From positions 3,286,001 through 3,350,000 of the forward strand of contig OZ257255.1 in assembly GCA_965279655.1 (NCBI GenBank): DNA of 64,000 bases, in the 5' to 3' direction. The notes below the pieces were generated by a model. The model did not search any database. It saw only the letters and a list, made by a program, of their open reading frames with translations, and had not been told where the DNA came from. Every line of letters starts with the position of its first letter. Positions within the stretch are counted from its first letter, which is position 1. This DNA comes from SCTM01 sp965279655 (GTDB taxonomy: Bacteria; Pseudomonadota; Alphaproteobacteria; Rhodospirillales; Rhodospirillaceae). Position numbers and translations under genes: made by a program. Positions 41,896 to 49,862 of the stretch are shown in pieces.

Positions 41896-42849
41896 TTAGA
41901 ACTCGAGGACGACATTGGCGTAGGGACCGGTGCTGTAGGTCTGGTGGATGGCTTCAGTAAAGGGCGTCGACGGCACGCCGAAGATGTCCCACCAAGGGAT
42001 GAGATCGAACGTGTCGGGGGTCACAAGGGCTTTGAGCTGCTTGGTGGTGAACGGCGGATTGCGGTCGAACCACCCGTACACCGTCAGGAGCAGCCAGAAT
42101 AAACTATAGGGGATGTGCACGATGGCAGCGCCGGCCTTGGTCTCTTGCTTGATGGCGCGGACGATATCGACGTAGTCCACCTTCTCGCGGCCGGTGATGT
42201 CGTAGGTGCCCGTCATGCGCTTCTCGAGGCATGCCTGGATGATACGGCAGAAGTCGAGTTCGAACAGCGGTTGACGCAGGTAGCGGCCGGAGCCCGGGAT
42301 CGGAAAGACCGGCGACCGCTTCATGAAGCGCGCCAGCCAACCCAGGTGCTTGCGGTCGAACCAGCCGAACATGAGGGTCGGGCGCAGGATCACGTGGGGG
42401 ATGGGGCTGGCGGCGACGAGCGCCTCCTGCGCCTTCTTGGTCTCCGTGTACCAATCCCGCGCGAGCGAGTTCACCACGGACGAACTGATATGCACGATGT
42501 GGGGAACGCCGTGGCGTTCGCAGGCCGCGAGCGCGCGCTTGGTTGAGTCGACGGAGTTGCGGATGAACTCCGCCTCGACCAGGCCCCCAATATGGGCTTG
42601 CAGCATCACAACTGCCTGCGCACCGGCAATCGCATCTTCCCACCCGCCCGGGTCCGCCATATCGGCGAGGAGGACGGACACATCCGGATGCAAGCGGTGC
42701 AGCACCTCTACGTTGGCGGCATGCTTATCGATCACCAGCAGGTTCGAATAGCCGCGTTCCTTCAGAAGCACGACGAGGTTTTGGCCCACCAGGCCGGCGC
42801 CGCCGAACAGAACGACTTTGTCGCTGCGGGAAAGTGGCTGGGTCATCAC
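41896..42849 (-). CDS. NAD-dependent epimerase/dehydratase family protein
   Basis: 317 residues. Extended SDR features: VVLFGGAGLVGQNLVVLLKERG (GGAGLVG for GxxGxxG), LADMADPGGWEDAIAGAQAVVMLQAHIGG, VHISSSVVNSLARDWYTETKKAQE with the YxxxK pair in DWYTETKK. The C-terminal half is hydrophobic (SLFWLLLTVYGWFD). It could oxidise or epimerise a nucleotide or lipid-linked sugar. It overlaps the upstream dprE2 gene by four bases (ATGA), so it is translated with it. No counterpart of this gene lies in the mycobacterial dprE locus, suggesting an additional step in this bacterium. Confidence 0.82.
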   Translation of the reverse strand: MMTQPLSRSDKVVLFGGAGLVGQNLVVLLKERGYSNLLVIDKHAANVEVLHRLHPDVSVLLADMADPGGWEDAIAGAQAVVMLQAHIGGLVEAEFIRNSVDSTKRALAACERHGVPHIVHISSSVVNSLARDWYTETKKAQEALVAASPIPHVILRPTLMFGWFDRKHLGWLARFMKRSPVFPIPGSGRYLRQPLFELDFCRIIQACLEKRMTGTYDITGREKVDYVDIVRAIKQETKAGAAIVHIPYSLFWLLLTVYGWFDRNPPFTTKQLKALVTPDTFDLIPWWDIFGVPSTPFTEAIHQTYSTGPYANVVLEF

Positions 42850-43583
42850 AGGCGGGTGCGGCGGAAGATGAAATCAGGTACCGAGCGGATGATCAGCATG
42901 ATCCAACGCCAGAACCACGGCGTGTAGACCACCGCCGCGCCGCGCTCCATGGCGGCGCGGATGTCGCGCGCCACTTGCCCCGGCGAGGCCCACAGCGCGC
43001 CTTTCGGAAACGCCGCCGTCATCGGCGTATCGACGAACCCGGGCTTCACGAGGGTTACGGAGATGCCGTCCTTGGTGAGCCGGTGGCGCAGGCCCAGCAC
43101 GAACGCGCCGAGGCCGGCCTTCGCGCTGCCGTAGATGTAGTTGCTCTGGCGGCCGCGGTCGCCGGCGACGGAGCCGATCACCGCGATCCTGCCGGCCTTC
43201 TGCGGGATCATCGCGTCGGCCAGATGGCTGAGCAGCGACGCGGCACTGACGAAGTTTACGTTCAATTCGCGCACCATCACCGCCGTGTCCCCCTGCCCGG
43301 CCTGCTGATCGCCCAGCGTGCCGTAGGCAATCAACACGCGGTCGATGCTGCCAAGCGCGGCCTTTACCTGGGCAATCAGAGCCGCGTGTCGCGCGGTGTC
43401 GGCGAGATCGGCGACAGCCGTCGTCACGGCCGCCGCGCCACGGGCCTTGAGATCGCAGGCGACGGTGTCCAGCCGCTCACCGTTGCGGCCGACGAGGAAG
43501 CAAGCCGCACCCTCGGCGGCATAAAGCCGCGCGAGTTCTTGGGCTATCGCCGAGGCGGCCCCGAAAATGGCAATACCGGTCAT
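42846..43583 (-). CDS. dprE2: DprE2-like decaprenylphosphoryl-2-keto-ribose reductase (SDR)
   Basis: 245 residues from the ATG at 43583. SDR signatures: IAIFGAASAIAQELARLYAAEGA, NVNFVSAASLLSHL, IAVIGSVAGDRGRQSNYIYGSAKAGLGAF with Ser and YxxxK, and the C-terminal helix WRWIMLIIRSVPDFIFRR, a membrane-binding tail typical of DprE2. It reduces the 2-keto intermediate made by DprE1 to polyprenyl-phosphoryl-D-arabinose. Overlaps dprE1 by four bases upstream, exactly as expected for the two-subunit epimerase. Assignment rests on this pairing and the tail; close SDRs could be mistaken otherwise. Confidence 0.87.
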   Translation of the reverse strand: MTGIAIFGAASAIAQELARLYAAEGAACFLVGRNGERLDTVACDLKARGAAAVTTAVADLADTARHAALIAQVKAALGSIDRVLIAYGTLGDQQAGQGDTAVMVRELNVNFVSAASLLSHLADAMIPQKAGRIAVIGSVAGDRGRQSNYIYGSAKAGLGAFVLGLRHRLTKDGISVTLVKPGFVDTPMTAAFPKGALWASPGQVARDIRAAMERGAAVVYTPWFWRWIMLIIRSVPDFIFRRTRL

Positions 43584-44938
43584 ACTGGGCCTTCCGTCAC
43601 GCGCCGCCAGAAGCTGGACGAGAAATGCGGGTCCACATGGCGCGCGAATGTTTGCCACATCGGATAGCCCTGCTGAAACGCTTTCGCGCTCATGCGGCCG
43701 TCTTTCGCGGCGTAGATCCGCCCGCCCGCGCCGATAACGATGTCGTCCAATCGGGCGAGGAGCGCATGGGTGCGCGCACCGGTATTCGGAAAATCGAGGG
43801 CCAGCGTCGTACCCGGCATGGGGAAGGACATCATTCCCGGCGAGGGGCGGTCGCCGAAAGTTTTCAACACGGCCAGGAACGACCCCATTCCCGCGCGCGC
43901 GATCTCGGTCAGCACGGCGCGGATTGCATCCTTGTCCTGCGGCGAAGGCACCACGAACTGGTACTGAAAGAATCCGCGCGAACCATAGAGACGGTTCCAC
44001 TGGCCGATAGCGTCGAGCGGATAGAACGCGGGATCGAAGGGCACCACCTGCCGCACCGGTCGGTCGGGCCGCGATCGCCAGCGATAGTTATTGTAGGCCT
44101 TCACGGTGGCATTGGTGAGGGCGAAGGACGGGAGATCGAGCGGCAAGCCAATGCGCGGCTCACCTGTCGCGGCGGGCGCTTTTGCCTTCCTGGCGTCGGC
44201 ATGACGGGAGCGCGAGAAGATCCCCCGGCCAAGCTCAGCTCCGCTCGCCAGGCAATCGATCCACGCGACGGTGTATTCCCAATCCGCCAACGATTCTTCC
44301 GCCAGGCGATAAAAGTTGTCGAGATCGCCGTAGCGGAACTCTTCATACTCCAGCCACGGCCCAGGAACCGGTTTCAGGTTGAGGCGCGCGGAGACGATGA
44401 GGCCCGTCAGCCCGAGGCCACCGATGGTGGCTTTAAACAATTCCGCGTTCTCGTGCGGTGAGCATGCGGTGATGGTGCCGTCGGAGCGCAGCAGACGCAA
44501 CGACTGCAGATGGTTGCCGACGCAACCGGCGCCATGATGATTCTTGCCGTGCACGTCGCTGGCGATGGCGCCACCGAGACTCACGAACTTTGTTCCGGGG
44601 GTGACGGGTAAGAACCACGTCCCCGCCCCGTTCGCGGGCCGTGCTAGTAGTTCAAGAATGCCGGCGAGCGTGATTCCCGCTTCGGCTTCCAGCACGCCCG
44701 TCGCCGGATCGAAAGCGATGGCATGATCCAGCCCGCGCATGTCGATCAGCGCATTGTCGGCGTTAAGTCCGCTGTCGCCGTAGGAGCGCCGTGCGCCCGA
44801 ACCGAGCACCGACATGGCGCCGCGGGCCGCCAGAATGCCGGGCAGTTCGTCCGCGAACGCGGGCCGCGCCACTTGATGCGTGAACCGATGCGTGCGGCCC
44901 CAGGCGAGATAGTCTTGCCGCGGGTGGAACAGTTGCAT
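43580..44938 (-). CDS. dprE1: DprE1-like decaprenylphosphoryl-beta-D-ribose 2'-oxidase
   Basis: 452 residues. FAD-binding VAO-type fold with strong match to mycobacterial DprE1: GARRSYGDSGLNAD, TPGTKFVSLGGAIASDVHGKNHHGAG (HGKNHH at about 130-135), AWIDCLASGAELGRGIFSRSRH, YPLDAIGQWNRLYGSRGFFQYQFVVP, KTFGDRPSPGMMSFPMPG and YAAKDGR. It oxidises the C2 hydroxyl of the lipid-linked ribose. The residue equivalent to the benzothiazinone-reactive Cys387 is Ala (about 380, LALDFP where the mycobacterial enzyme has ICVDFP). It begins eight bases after the UbiA stop. Position and sequence together make the identification strong. Confidence 0.93.
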   Translation of the reverse strand: MQLFHPRQDYLAWGRTHRFTHQVARPAFADELPGILAARGAMSVLGSGARRSYGDSGLNADNALIDMRGLDHAIAFDPATGVLEAEAGITLAGILELLARPANGAGTWFLPVTPGTKFVSLGGAIASDVHGKNHHGAGCVGNHLQSLRLLRSDGTITACSPHENAELFKATIGGLGLTGLIVSARLNLKPVPGPWLEYEEFRYGDLDNFYRLAEESLADWEYTVAWIDCLASGAELGRGIFSRSRHADARKAKAPAATGEPRIGLPLDLPSFALTNATVKAYNNYRWRSRPDRPVRQVVPFDPAFYPLDAIGQWNRLYGSRGFFQYQFVVPSPQDKDAIRAVLTEIARAGMGSFLAVLKTFGDRPSPGMMSFPMPGTTLALDFPNTGARTHALLARLDDIVIGAGGRIYAAKDGRMSAKAFQQGYPMWQTFARHVDPHFSSSFWRRVTEGPV

Positions 44939-44946
44939 CGCGCAGC

Positions 44947-46395
44947 TCAGGCCGTGGCCAGCACGGCGAGCAACACGCAGGCGGCGGCAAGGAACAGCGA
45001 CGTGCGGTCACGCAGCGCGAACGCGACCGGATCGTCATGCATCTCGCCGCGCCCGGCCAGCAGCCACACACGCCCCAGCCAGTAGGCCAGGATCACGCAG
45101 ACACACCACAGCATCGCGGGATGCGAGTAGCGCGCGCTGGGTGACGCCGGATCGACCAGATAGAGGAAGAACACCAGGCTTGCGCAGAATCCGCTGGCGA
45201 TGCCGATCGACATCAGCACCGGTCCGTCGCCGGCGCGATAGCCGCGACCGGCGAGTTGGGTCTTATTCTCCGCTGCCGCGACCAGGCATTCGCTGTAGCG
45301 CTTCACCGCCGCAAGGCTCGTGAAGAAGAACATCGCGAACACCAAAAGCCACGGCGACAACACCGACAAAGAGGCAACCATGCCGGCGACGATACGCACC
45401 GAATACAGCATCGCGAGGCACAGCAGATCGAGGATCGGCCGGCGCTTCAAGGCAAAGGAATAGCTGAGCGTGACGACGAGATAGAGCAGCGCCACCAAAG
45501 CGAACATCATCGGCAATTGCGTCAGCAGCCCGGCAACCGCAAAGACGAGCACCGGCAGGGCCAGGAAAGCGCTGCGCAGCGACAGCTCGCCGGACGCCAA
45601 GGGCCGCTGAGACTTCGAGCGGTGCTGCCGGTCGGCGGCAAGATCGGAGAGATCGTTGAGCAGATAGGTGGCCGAAGTCATCAGGCCGAAGGCGGCGAAG
45701 CCAAGCAGCACCTGCATGAGACGCGGCGCATCCCATCCATGACCGCTGAGCAGAAGTGGCACGAACAGCAGCAGGTTCTTTGCCCATTGCTTCACGCGCA
45801 GAGCCCGCAACCAAGTCGAGGCCCGCGCGGATGGACTGGCGAATTCCGCCGCCACATTCACCTGGGGCGAGAGTTGTGTACGCAAACCGCAGCCGGCGCC
45901 TGCAAGCACCGCGGAGCGGCAGTCTTCCCAGATCGCGATATCCCGTCGCTCGTCGCCCGCATAACAGAAGTCGGTGCCGATATGCGCGCGGATGAAGGCG
46001 AGCTTCTTGGCGCCCGCCAGGTTTGTCTTGCCGTCGCTACCGTAGGCACCGTCGAACAGGGGCCCGAACCTTGCCGCCAGGCGCTGCACGACGATCTCAT
46101 CGGATGCCGAGACGAGATAAACCGCCCGCCCCCGCGCCTTCTCGGCTTGCAGCCAAGCCACCAGGGGTTCGTTTACCGGCAGGGCGCTCACGTCGACTTG
46201 GACGGCTTCGTTCAGCTTGCGCTTCAACCCCGCCTTGCCGCCGAGCAGCCAGAACGGCAGAAGCGGAACCAACCAGGGTTTGCGAAATAGAAGAGACGCC
46301 GCCGCCTCGTAGAGCAGATCGGTGCGCAGGAGCGTCCCATCCACGTCTACGATCAGCGGCGATAAGGTCTGCGTTGAACGCGCGAATTCATCCAT
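44947..46395 (-). CDS. HAD phosphatase - UbiA prenyltransferase fusion (DPPR synthase type)
   Basis: 482 residues. The N-terminal HAD domain (about 1-180) has LIVDVDGTLLRT (Asp17/Asp19), YLVSAS, and CYAGDERRDIAIWED (about 144-158); a helical cap sits between. The UbiA part (about 190-482) has nine hydrophobic helices and the metal-pyrophosphate motif NDLSDLAADRQHRSKSQRPLASG (247-255 onward, in the form of Rv3806c) and YSFALKRRPILDLLCLAMLYSVRIVAGM. It should attach PRPP-derived phosphoribose to polyprenyl-phosphate; the HAD part likely removes the 5-phosphate, the job of Rv3807c (PAP2 family) in mycobacteria. First gene of the six-gene operon. Confidence 0.9.
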   Translation of the reverse strand: MDEFARSTQTLSPLIVDVDGTLLRTDLLYEAAASLLFRKPWLVPLLPFWLLGGKAGLKRKLNEAVQVDVSALPVNEPLVAWLQAEKARGRAVYLVSASDEIVVQRLAARFGPLFDGAYGSDGKTNLAGAKKLAFIRAHIGTDFCYAGDERRDIAIWEDCRSAVLAGAGCGLRTQLSPQVNVAAEFASPSARASTWLRALRVKQWAKNLLLFVPLLLSGHGWDAPRLMQVLLGFAAFGLMTSATYLLNDLSDLAADRQHRSKSQRPLASGELSLRSAFLALPVLVFAVAGLLTQLPMMFALVALLYLVVTLSYSFALKRRPILDLLCLAMLYSVRIVAGMVASLSVLSPWLLVFAMFFFTSLAAVKRYSECLVAAAENKTQLAGRGYRAGDGPVLMSIGIASGFCASLVFFLYLVDPASPSARYSHPAMLWCVCVILAYWLGRVWLLAGRGEMHDDPVAFALRDRTSLFLAAACVLLAVLATA

Positions 46396-46496
46396 CGACG
46401 GCAGGTCTACGTCCTGAGGCTCTGTTCGGCAAGTGCCTCAGAATATGGCGAAAAACGAGCCTGCGGTACTGCTGTTTCCCGGCGACGACGCCCTGA

Positions 46497-47003
46497 TCAG
46501 CGCCGGAAATCGATCTCCGCGACGCCCCCGGCATCCGGCTGGGAATTGGTGAGGTTGGCCTTTGCCACCTCGAATACAAACCGCAGCAGGCCGGCCTTGG
46601 CGACCCAAACCTGCCCCTCCGACGGCGTGAAGCGGAGGAGGACCAGATGCGGGTCATTCTTGCCTTCCGGATACCAAGCCGAGACCACCGGCCCCCAGTA
46701 TTTCTCGATTCGCGCACGGTCGTGCCGCGCCACGAGCGTTCCGCGAACGTCGGCGAAGACCTCTTCGTCTTTTGAGGCATAGATCAGACGCGCCTCCGGG
46801 ATCGATGCGGCATCCTTTGCCAGATCGAGGTCATCCCGCGTGAAGAACCAAACCTGATTGTTCTCCGGTTCGGCGAAGGCCGTCATCGGCTGGCTATGTT
46901 GCTCCGGCGCGTTGAGGCCGAGCATCACGGTCACGTTCGTGCCCTTCAGATGCTTCCACAGTGCCTGCTCGGCTTCCGCCGGCGTCAATGTCTTGTCGGT
47001 CAT
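46497..47003 (-). CDS. Pyridoxamine-5'-phosphate-oxidase-fold protein (general stress protein 26-like)
   Basis: 168 residues from the ATG at 47003, with AAGGAT upstream. Split barrel features: WKHLKGTNVTVMLGLN, MTAFAEPENNQVWFFTRDDLDLAKD, ARLIYASKDEEVFADVRGTLVARHD, IEKYWGPVVSAWYPEGKNDPHLVLLRFTP and GQVWVA. The family binds FMN or related flavins; members of the general stress protein 26 group are widespread and mostly uncharacterised. It lies 101 bases upstream of the HAD-UbiA gene on the same strand, which leaves room for the dprE promoter. No functional link to the glycan genes is seen. Confidence 0.85.
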   Translation of the reverse strand: MTDKTLTPAEAEQALWKHLKGTNVTVMLGLNAPEQHSQPMTAFAEPENNQVWFFTRDDLDLAKDAASIPEARLIYASKDEEVFADVRGTLVARHDRARIEKYWGPVVSAWYPEGKNDPHLVLLRFTPSEGQVWVAKAGLLRFVFEVAKANLTNSQPDAGGVAEIDFRR

Positions 47004-47081
47004 GGATGATCCTTCCGCGTTGTGATGAAGTGACAACGCGGCAGCGAAGCCGATAGGTTCATGCCCCGCCGAGGCGTGGGG

Positions 47082-47975
47082 TTATGACCGCAGCAAAGCG
47101 CACACTTCGTCGAACCAATAACTCAAGGTGAGTTTGCGCAAGTCCCACGTGCGTGCGCGAAATTCATCGCGCACCTTGAGCAAGGCGGCCTCGTCCGCGG
47201 CTTGCGCCCAGTCATCGACAAAGAAAATCGGCAGGTCGGCGAAATCTTTGAGGGCCAGGGACCGCTGCACAATCGGGATGCAACCGGCATAGAGCGCCTC
47301 CCACATACGGTGAGTGTCGATGCCGTTGCCACGCGGCGCGAGACAGAACGTATGACTTCGCAGGGCACGCACGTACGCCACGTAGCCGTTCTCGTCGGCG
47401 GTATACGCGGCGGTCGACACGAAAGGCTTTGCCTCAAAGAGCGCCCGCACGGCGGGCCGGCTTTCGTGGGTGCCATCCTTGAAATTCAGCAACACGAGCC
47501 CCCGATCAGACCGCGGCGTCGTGTCGATCAAAGCCTTGAACTTCGCCGTGTCGCCAATGACCGCGTGATAGGGGGAGTAGCCGCAGTAGTCGGTGATGCC
47601 GATCGGGAAAGCACGGACGCGGTCGTTCGCCAGGTTGGCGTTGGTCGTGAACCACATCACCATTTGCCGTGCGAGCCGCGGCGCCACGCGTTGGTACATG
47701 GCATCGTTGATTTCCTGGTCGTACTCGCAGCGCGTCACCGCGACTTTGCAATTCACATGCGCCGACAGGACCGCGCCCAGGAACGCTTCTGTCTGCATCG
47801 CCTCCACGTCATACCCCGCCGGCCGAATGGCGTAGATGAGGCTCTGCAGGCGCCGGAACTGAATGAATTCATGCTCCGGGATCGTGGTGCCGAAAGGCGC
47901 GGCCTTGAGACTCGCGAGAAGCGGATAGTCGGGATAGTTCGAGCGCAGGATCCGCTCGAGGCGCGGGGCGACCAT
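47082..47975 (-). CDS. Exostosin-like glycosyltransferase
   Basis: 297 residues from the ATG at 47975, overlapping the stop of the GT32-like gene by one base. The open frame extends to 48818 but would overlap that gene. The C-terminal half has SHTFCLAPRGNGIDTHRMWEALYAGCIPIVQ, the signature RGNGIDTHRMWEAL..GCIPIV of the exostosin/GT47-like fold that binds the nucleotide sugar. The first 90 residues are unassigned. Membrane segment absent, so cytosolic. The pair with the GT32-like gene forms a two-gene glycan unit; donor and acceptor are unknown. Confidence 0.72.
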   Translation of the reverse strand: MVAPRLERILRSNYPDYPLLASLKAAPFGTTIPEHEFIQFRRLQSLIYAIRPAGYDVEAMQTEAFLGAVLSAHVNCKVAVTRCEYDQEINDAMYQRVAPRLARQMVMWFTTNANLANDRVRAFPIGITDYCGYSPYHAVIGDTAKFKALIDTTPRSDRGLVLLNFKDGTHESRPAVRALFEAKPFVSTAAYTADENGYVAYVRALRSHTFCLAPRGNGIDTHRMWEALYAGCIPIVQRSLALKDFADLPIFFVDDWAQAADEAALLKVRDEFRARTWDLRKLTLSYWFDEVCALLRS

Positions 47976-48793
47976 CACACATTGCCTTTCAGGATGACGG
48001 CGTTGCGCACGTTCTCGTACGCCGGAACCGTGAGATAGCGCACCTGAGATCCCGGCATCTCGAAGATGCCTTGGCCGTTGAAGTCGACCCCCGCCTGCGT
48101 CACCTCGCCCACATTGCCCTGCGCCACCGCGTCGCGCAGCGCCGTCGTGAACATGGCGGTGCCGGTGAGCATGACGATGCCGATCTTGGGAACGTCGATC
48201 ACCTTGCCCGCATACTGCTCCGCGTTTGCGCAAATATTGTCGATCATGCATCGGAGGATTGCGTGGCCCTTTTCGAATCCGAATCCCCACTGCAATGCGA
48301 AGTTGTTCGGATGCGTGAACCAGGGGGCGATGGAGGGCGCGGGCGAATCTTGGCAGGTGTGGGATTCGTAGGCGATCAATGCGGACGCGGTGCGCGGGTG
48401 CAAGGAGACCAGCGGCACGGCGCAGCCTTTGGAGATATCGAAGTAGTAACCGCCGCGCTCGAACAGGATGCAGTAGCGGAATACATCCGCCTGAGAGGCG
48501 CCGAAGGTGAGGCGCTGATAAATACTGTGGATCGGATGGCTGCCCCAGTGATCGCGCATGTATGCATCGCGCTGCGGGTGGGTGAATAGGGTGAAGGAGA
48601 GTTCCGGATTCAGGTCGCGGAATTTGGCGATCTCCCGCGCGTGGGTCTTGCCGACCTCGTCGTTCACCCAGGTCTGATAGACCACCGACGGGATGCGCTG
48701 CACGACCTCTTTGGCGGCTGCGCGGTCCGGCACCTTCTGGAGCGGGAACTCGGTGGGCGGAATAACGTAGGTCTGGACATTGGCCATCGACAT
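47975..48793 (-). CDS. GT32-like (capsular polysaccharide) glycosyltransferase
   Basis: 272 residues from the ATG at 48793 (48787 is also possible). RIPSVVYQTWVNDEVG and FGASQADVFRYCILFERGGYYFDISKGCAVPLV are family marks of the OCH1/GT32 group; the metal-binding motif usually reads DxD but here is YFDIS, with Ser in the second acidic position. HTCQDSPAPSIAPWFTHPNNF lies in the acceptor region. GT32 enzymes transfer mannose, galactose or N-acetylglucosamine in capsule or O-antigen synthesis. It is followed by the exostosin-like gene with a one-base overlap and is divergent from the SMP-30 gene. Confidence 0.72.
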   Translation of the reverse strand: MSMANVQTYVIPPTEFPLQKVPDRAAAKEVVQRIPSVVYQTWVNDEVGKTHAREIAKFRDLNPELSFTLFTHPQRDAYMRDHWGSHPIHSIYQRLTFGASQADVFRYCILFERGGYYFDISKGCAVPLVSLHPRTASALIAYESHTCQDSPAPSIAPWFTHPNNFALQWGFGFEKGHAILRCMIDNICANAEQYAGKVIDVPKIGIVMLTGTAMFTTALRDAVAQGNVGEVTQAGVDFNGQGIFEMPGSQVRYLTVPAYENVRNAVILKGNV

Positions 48794-48878
48794 ATCCGTT
48801 ACGGCCCTTCGCGCGCACCCGTCAAGAGGCGGACATTGTGGTAGGATCAACCCGTTCGCACCAAGACGGGGGACTCAG

Positions 48879-49862
48879 ATGCTCGTTTCGCGCCGGCACG
48901 TCATCGCCATGGGAAGCATGGCCGCCGTAGGCGAACTCGCCGCCGCACCGCCCCCGACGCGCATCGAACAGTTCGATCCGGGTCTGGGCAGGATCCTGGA
49001 CAAATCCCAGCCCATCCAGGACCTGGTCACCGGCCTCGGCGGCGACATGGGCCCGACCGAGGGGCCGGTGTGGATCAAGGAAAGCCGGCATCTGCTGTTC
49101 CACGACATCAGCAACAACAAGCGGCTCAAGTACGAGTCCGGCAAGGGCGTCACCACGGTCAAGGAGCAGGCCAATCACAGCAACGGACTCACCCGCGACC
49201 CGCAAGGGCGGTTGGTGGTCTGCGACCAGGACGGCCGGCGGGTAGTACGTGAGGAACTCGACGGCGGTCTGACGGTGATCGCGAACAACTTCCAGGCCAA
49301 GCGATTGAACCGGCCGAATGACGTGGTGGTCAGATCGGACGGCAGCACATACTTCACGGACCCGAGCAGCTTCGTGGTGCCGGAGCCGTGGGATCTGTCG
49401 CACACCGGCGTGTACCGCGTGAGCGCCGATCTTGGCAGCACCGCGCTGCTGACGGATACGTTCGTCGTGCCCAACGGACTGGCGTTCTCGCCTGATGAAT
49501 CCATTCTGTACATCAACGACACGCGGCGTGGGCATATCCGGGCGTTCGACATCGATGCGCGCGGGCTGCTGAAGAAGGAAACCGATCGGGTGTTCGCAGA
49601 CCTCCGTGGTGCTGAACCGGGCGTGCCGGACGGGATGAAGGTGGACAGCCTCGGCAATGTTTACTGCGGCGGCAGCGGTGGCTTGTGGATCTTCGATCCG
49701 AGCGGAAAGAAGCTCGGCCGTATCGTGCATGGGTATCCGTCGACGACCAATGTCGCGTTCGGCGGCGACGACTGGACGACGCTGTACTTCACGACCAGCC
49801 GGACACTGGGTGCCGTGAATCTCAAGATTCCCGGCATCCCAGTCCCGACACGGAAGAAGTAG
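48879..49862 (+). CDS. Exported SMP-30/gluconolactonase family protein
   Basis: 327 residues from ATG 48879, following GGGGGA. The N-terminal twin-arginine signal (LVSRRHVIAMGSMAAVGELAAA) predicts export. The six-bladed propeller has the catalytic-metal ligands in MGPTEGPVWIKE (Glu), RLNRPNDVVVRSDG and FVVPNGLAFSPDE (Asn), and GVPDGMKVDSLGN (Asp), as in calcium/zinc gluconolactonases. A lactonase that opens sugar lactones is the likely function. Its stop abuts that of the facing secreted gene; it is divergent from the glycosyltransferase pair upstream. Confidence 0.88.
   Translation: MLVSRRHVIAMGSMAAVGELAAAPPPTRIEQFDPGLGRILDKSQPIQDLVTGLGGDMGPTEGPVWIKESRHLLFHDISNNKRLKYESGKGVTTVKEQANHSNGLTRDPQGRLVVCDQDGRRVVREELDGGLTVIANNFQAKRLNRPNDVVVRSDGSTYFTDPSSFVVPEPWDLSHTGVYRVSADLGSTALLTDTFVVPNGLAFSPDESILYINDTRRGHIRAFDIDARGLLKKETDRVFADLRGAEPGVPDGMKVDSLGNVYCGGSGGLWIFDPSGKKLGRIVHGYPSTTNVAFGGDDWTTLYFTTSRTLGAVNLKIPGIPVPTRKK

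Noticed and set aside
47976..48818. N-terminal extension of the exostosin-like gene (578-codon frame)
   Set aside because: The upstream part overlaps the GT32-like gene, which has its own family motifs; the ATG at 47975 gives a normal one-base overlap start.
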